A stretch of 7,974 bases of DNA, taken from NCBI GenBank assembly GCA_050247895.1, contig JBFWTJ010000190.1, positions 1 through 7,974 of the forward strand, read 5' to 3'. Shown piece after piece: positions 5,270 to 7,974 of the stretch; within the stretch, counting starts at the first letter, position 1, and each line of letters opens with the position of its first letter. A program made the position numbers and the translations under genes. The notes beneath the pieces were generated by a model. That model made no database searches. It saw only the letters and a list, made by a program, of their open reading frames with translations, and had not been told where the DNA came from. The stretch comes from CAVPEW01 sp050247895 (GTDB taxonomy: Bacteria > Actinomycetota > Acidimicrobiia > Acidimicrobiales > VFJN01).

Positions 5270-6982
5270 TCAGCCGGCCAGGCTCGCCGAGGGCGCGCCA
5301 CCCCGGCCCGTGACGGCCCCGCCGCCCCGCCGGTCCGCGGGCAGGCGGGCCCACCACCAGTCGACCACCGCCGCCGCGGCCGACCCCTGCAGCCCGTGCG
5401 CCGCGCTCGCCGCCACCGCGAAGCCGGCCAGGTCACCCCCCGACAGCGCCCGGGCCGCCTCACGCCACGCCTCGCCGTCGACGGGCAGGGGCACCAAGGC
5501 CAGCAGCGGGGCGGTCACCCGCAGGGCACCTGGTTGCAGGCCGGTGCCCTCGGTGTGGTCGAGCAGCCAGGCCACCGTCGGGGGCGCGGCCAACGCGGTG
5601 GCCAGCTCCCAGGTGCCGGGCACCGGTCCACCGGGTCGGCCCGACCCCTCGCCGGCCCCGGGCACCACGCTGATGACCGGCGTGCAGGGCGCCCACGTGC
5701 CGGCCTCGTCCACCGCGACCTCCACGACCTTGGTCTGGGAGGCCACCACGACCTTGGGCCCACCGGTCCGGCGCAGCAGCGCCGCGGCCCGGCCCCCGTC
5801 CGCGTCCACCGCGGCCCGGTCGACGACGGGCCGGTCCCACAGGCGCTTGGCGAAGCGGACCGGGCGCTCGCCCCACCGGCACCGTCCCAGGTCGATCACC
5901 CCGCTGGTCACCAGCGGCCACCCGTCGTCGGGCCCGACCGGATCGGCCTCGCGGACGTGGGCGGCCAGCCCGTAGTACTCGTCGCGGAACCCGGCCACGA
6001 CCCGGGCGACCTGGCCGACCGTCGTGCCGCCGGCCAGCCGCACCGCGGGGACGCCCCGAGCCCGGGCCACCATGCGGGCCCAGTCGCTGCGACCTCGCCG
6101 CCCGACCTCCAGGACCGGCACGCACACGTGGACCGACGCCGCGAACAACCGGGCCGCCGGCGCCCACAGCTCGACGACCGCGGCCCGGGCGGCGAGGGCC
6201 CGGCGCACGGGGGCCGCGTCGCGGGCCGCCGCCACCGACGCCGGCTGGACCAGTGCGACCCGGCCACCCCGTGCGGTCATGTCCGCCGCGGCGAGCAGGA
6301 ACAGCGCGGCCGTGTCCACGTAGGGGGTCACGACCTCGGGGCCGAAGCGCGACCGCAGGACCTCGGCGTCGAGGCGGCTGCGGGCGGTGGCCCGGGCCAG
6401 CTGGCCCTGGAACGGGGGGTTGCCCACCACGGCGTCGAACCCGTCCGGCGCCGCCCGCCAGGCGTGCGTCCCGTCGACCAGCGGGTCGGCCACGACCAGG
6501 TGGCCGGCGGCCGGCGCCACCCCGCCCGACCACAGGGCCAGGGCCGCCTCGGTCACCGCGACCGACAGCGGGTCGACGTCGGCCCCGAACACCAGGTCCT
6601 CGACGATCCGGCGACGAGGCACCCCGGCCCCGGCGATCCGCTCGGCCGCGGCGAGCAGCAGGCTCCCCGCCCCGCACGCCGGGTCGCACACGAACGGCGG
6701 CCGCCCGACCTCCACCCGGGGCAGGGCCAGCTCGGCCAGGCGCGCCGCGAGCACCGCCGGGCTGTAGTGCGCGCCCCGCTGCCGCTCCGAGGCGGTGAGG
6801 CGCTTCTCGAGCGCCGCGCCCAGCGCCCGGGCCGGGTCCTCGGCGCGCTGCGGGCGGGCCTTCGCCGGCCGGCCGCCGGCCAGCTCCCACAGCGCCAGCC
6901 CGTCGGGCAGCTCGACCGACGCGGAGCCGGCCAGGCCCGCGGCGATGCGAGCCAGATCCGCCGCGCGTGACGCCACCGCCAT
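5270..6982 (-). CDS. N6-adenine DNA methyltransferase, TaqI/Eco57I-like, apparently solitary
   Basis: A 570-residue class I, SAM-dependent methyltransferase predicted to methylate the exocyclic amine of adenine in DNA. HYSPAVLAARLAELAL (72-87) is the usual entry segment of this group. The SAM-binding motif is DPACGAGSLLLAA (100-112), with the acidic GADVDP at 133-138. The catalytic motif is NPPF at 188-191 inside FDAVVGNPPFQGQL. The second half (about 340-460, including RFAKRLWDRP and GPKVVVASQTK) resembles the TaqI-type target-recognition region. No nuclease motif is visible inside the protein. No restriction enzyme or specificity subunit lies beside it: the neighbours are a DEAD-box helicase and metX. 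The ATG at 6982 has no Shine-Dalgarno sequence, but TAGCGT (6996-6991) ends eight bases before it, which suggests a leaderless transcript. A tRNA or protein methyltransferase role is less likely because of the TaqI-like C-terminal half. Confidence 0.85.
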   Translation of the reverse strand: MAVASRAADLARIAAGLAGSASVELPDGLALWELAGGRPAKARPQRAEDPARALGAALEKRLTASERQRGAHYSPAVLAARLAELALPRVEVGRPPFVCDPACGAGSLLLAAAERIAGAGVPRRRIVEDLVFGADVDPLSVAVTEAALALWSGGVAPAAGHLVVADPLVDGTHAWRAAPDGFDAVVGNPPFQGQLARATARSRLDAEVLRSRFGPEVVTPYVDTAALFLLAAADMTARGGRVALVQPASVAAARDAAPVRRALAARAAVVELWAPAARLFAASVHVCVPVLEVGRRGRSDWARMVARARGVPAVRLAGGTTVGQVARVVAGFRDEYYGLAAHVREADPVGPDDGWPLVTSGVIDLGRCRWGERPVRFAKRLWDRPVVDRAAVDADGGRAAALLRRTGGPKVVVASQTKVVEVAVDEAGTWAPCTPVISVVPGAGEGSGRPGGPVPGTWELATALAAPPTVAWLLDHTEGTGLQPGALRVTAPLLALVPLPVDGEAWREAARALSGGDLAGFAVAASAAHGLQGSAAAAVVDWWWARLPADRRGGGAVTGRGGAPSASLAG

Positions 6983-6990
6983 GGGAGGTG

Positions 6991-6996
6991 ACGCTA
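6991..6996 (-). promoter_or_regulatory. putative -10 box for a leaderless methyltransferase transcript
   Basis: TAGCGT on the minus strand fits TANNNT and ends eight bases before the ATG at 6982. The bases in between (CACCTCCC) hold no Shine-Dalgarno match and are in fact the reverse sense of one. No -35 is recognisable upstream. Leaderless genes with this arrangement are common in high-GC actinobacteria. Confidence 0.4.
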
Positions 6997-7006
6997 CCGA
7001 CCCCGT

Positions 7007-7020
7007 GCCGGGGGCCCGGC
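7007..7020 (-). terminator. possible terminator hairpin after the helicase gene
   Basis: A perfect inverted repeat, GCCGGG-CC-CCCGGC on the minus strand, begins six bases after the helicase stop codon. It has 6-bp all-GC arms and no following T-run. Its position between a stop and a likely new promoter supports a transcription boundary, but without a U-tract the call is tentative. Confidence 0.35.
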
Positions 7021-7025
7021 GCGGG

Positions 7026-7974
7026 TCAGGGCTGGGTCGGATCCCAGGCCGAGAGGTCGGCCAGCCGAGGGTCGTTGGAGTACACCTCGACGATCGGGGC
7101 GACGAGGTCGAGGCGGCGCTGGAGCCGCTTCACCTCCAGCTCCTCGTTCCAGATGGCCAGGGTGACGGCCAGGCCCTTGCGACCGGCCCGGGCCGTCCGG
7201 CCCGAGCGGTGCAGGTAGGTCTTGTGCTCGGGCGCCGGGTCGTAGTGGATCACGACGTCGACGTCGTCGATGTCGATGCCGCGGGCGGCCACGTCGGTGG
7301 CCACCAGCACGCCCAGCTCACCGCTGGTGAACCGCTTGAGGGCCCGTTCCCGGGCGTCCTGGCGCAGGTCGCCGTGGATGGCCCGGGCCGTGACGCCCTC
7401 GTCCTCGAGCGCCCGTGCCACCCGGTCGGCCATGCGCTTGGTGTTGGTGAACACCAGGGTCCGGCCGGTGCGGGCGATCGCCGCGGCGACGCGGACCTTG
7501 TCCATCTCGTGCACCAGCAGGAACCGGTGCGACATGGCGTCGACGGTGACGGTCTTGGACTCGACCTCGTGGAAGACCGGGTCGCGCTGGTAGCGCTGGA
7601 CCAGGCCGTCGATGACCCCGTCGAGCGTGGCGGAGAACAGCAGCGTCTGGTGGGGGCCGCCGACGTGGCGCAGGACCCACTCGACCTGGGGCAGGAAGCC
7701 CATGTCGGCCATGCGGTCGGCCTCGTCGAGCACGACGGCCTGCACGTCGGTCAGCGCCACCGCGCCGCGGTCGATCAGGTCGATGAGCCGGCCCGGCGTG
7801 GCGATGACCATCTCGGCGCCGGCGGCCAGGCCCTTGATCTGCCGGTTCATGTCCGCGCCGCCGTACACGGACTGGAGGCGGTGGCCACGGGCCTCGACCA
7901 GCGGGGTGAGCACGTCGCTGACCTGGAGGGCCAGCTCACGGGTCGGGACCAGCACCAGCGCCCGGGGCCGGGAC
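7026..7974 (-). CDS. DEAD-box ATP-dependent RNA helicase (N-terminal part outside window)
   Basis: 315 residues are visible, beginning SRPRALVLVPTRELA, so the Q motif and the Walker A motif (motif I) lie outside the window. Numbered from the edge: PTRELA (motif Ia) at 10-15, GG at 38-39, TPGR (Ib) at 59-62, DEAD (II) at 83-86, SAT (III) at 114-116, TLVFTNTKRMAD (IV region) at about 172-183, ATDVAARGID (V) at 225-234 and HRSGRTARAG (VI) at 255-264. Both RecA-like domains are thus represented and intact in the visible part. It should unwind or remodel RNA, for example in ribosome assembly, mRNA turnover or cold adaptation, in the cytoplasm. After motif VI there are only about 50 residues, ending SAWDPTQP, without a long basic or glycine-rich tail, so it is a minimal member such as the RhlE-like group. 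I cannot name the subfamily. The next gene starts 43 bases downstream behind a GC hairpin. Confidence 0.93.
   Translation of the reverse strand, partial: SRPRALVLVPTRELALQVSDVLTPLVEARGHRLQSVYGGADMNRQIKGLAAGAEMVIATPGRLIDLIDRGAVALTDVQAVVLDEADRMADMGFLPQVEWVLRHVGGPHQTLLFSATLDGVIDGLVQRYQRDPVFHEVESKTVTVDAMSHRFLLVHEMDKVRVAAAIARTGRTLVFTNTKRMADRVARALEDEGVTARAIHGDLRQDARERALKRFTSGELGVLVATDVAARGIDIDDVDVVIHYDPAPEHKTYLHRSGRTARAGRKGLAVTLAIWNEELEVKRLQRRLDLVAPIVEVYSNDPRLADLSAWDPTQP

Noticed and set aside
3893..6970. A very long open frame on the + strand covering metX, its leader and the methyltransferase
   Set aside because: Its product is low-complexity Arg/Pro/Gly/His-rich sequence with no motif. It lies opposite two genes with intact catalytic motifs. 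Such mirror frames are typical of very GC-rich coding DNA.
1..7974. Search for CRISPR arrays, insertion sequences, tRNAs, toxin-antitoxin pairs or a new defence island
   Set aside because: No direct-repeat array, transposase, terminal inverted repeats, tRNA-like cloverleaf or defence genes were seen. The methyltransferase alone is not enough to call a restriction or defence system.

Overview
The window comes from a very GC-rich bacterial chromosome. Codons end almost always in G or C, and GTG and TTG starts are common. The protein repertoire (a DUF4202-type protein, an actinobacterial-style Fpg/Nei glycosylase, a MetX plus gamma-synthase pair) suggests Actinomycetota, perhaps Acidimicrobiia. 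That placement is inference from gene content only. I see no mobile element, CRISPR array, tRNA or rRNA, and no phage or conjugation genes.

Layout. On the + strand only the Gly/Ser-rich tail of one unidentified protein is visible (2-295). Everything else reads on the minus strand. In transcription order from the right edge it is: a DEAD-box RNA helicase cut by the window (7974-7026); a stand-alone TaqI/Eco57I-like N6-adenine DNA methyltransferase (6982-5270); a 213-nt leader that appears to hold a SAM-I/SAM-IV-clan riboswitch (about 5222-5105); homoserine O-acyltransferase metX (5056-3806); a cystathionine gamma-synthase-family PLP enzyme that overlaps metX by one base (3806-2604); an Fpg/Nei-family DNA glycosylase (2504-1725); and a compact three-gene cluster: a small secreted, membrane-anchored protein (1563-1192), a 75-residue protein (1181-954) and a DUF4202-family protein (950-339).

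How the genes work together. metX and the PLP enzyme form a methionine-biosynthesis unit. MetX activates homoserine, and the PLP enzyme replaces the acyl group with a sulfur donor. The leader RNA in front of them carries the SAM-clan core (a GGCAACC / GGTGCC P3 helix inside a four-way-junction-like P1-P4 layout). This fits feedback by S-adenosylmethionine, the end product of the pathway. A TATCCT -10 box places the probable transcript start almost exactly at the 5' arm of P1. The helicase, methyltransferase and glycosylase are single-gene nucleic-acid functions with no evident link to one another.

Most of the window is ordinary housekeeping chromosome. The most interesting element is the metX leader RNA. 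Its P3 loop is complementary to the P2 loop and also to two downstream TGTCCG segments, one beside a strong hairpin and one just upstream of the ribosome-binding site. Secondary points are a C-D-C-H (instead of four-Cys) zinc-finger pattern in the glycosylase, a missing phosphate-contact serine in the PLP enzyme, and two adjacent genes that share a reading frame separated by one TAG codon.
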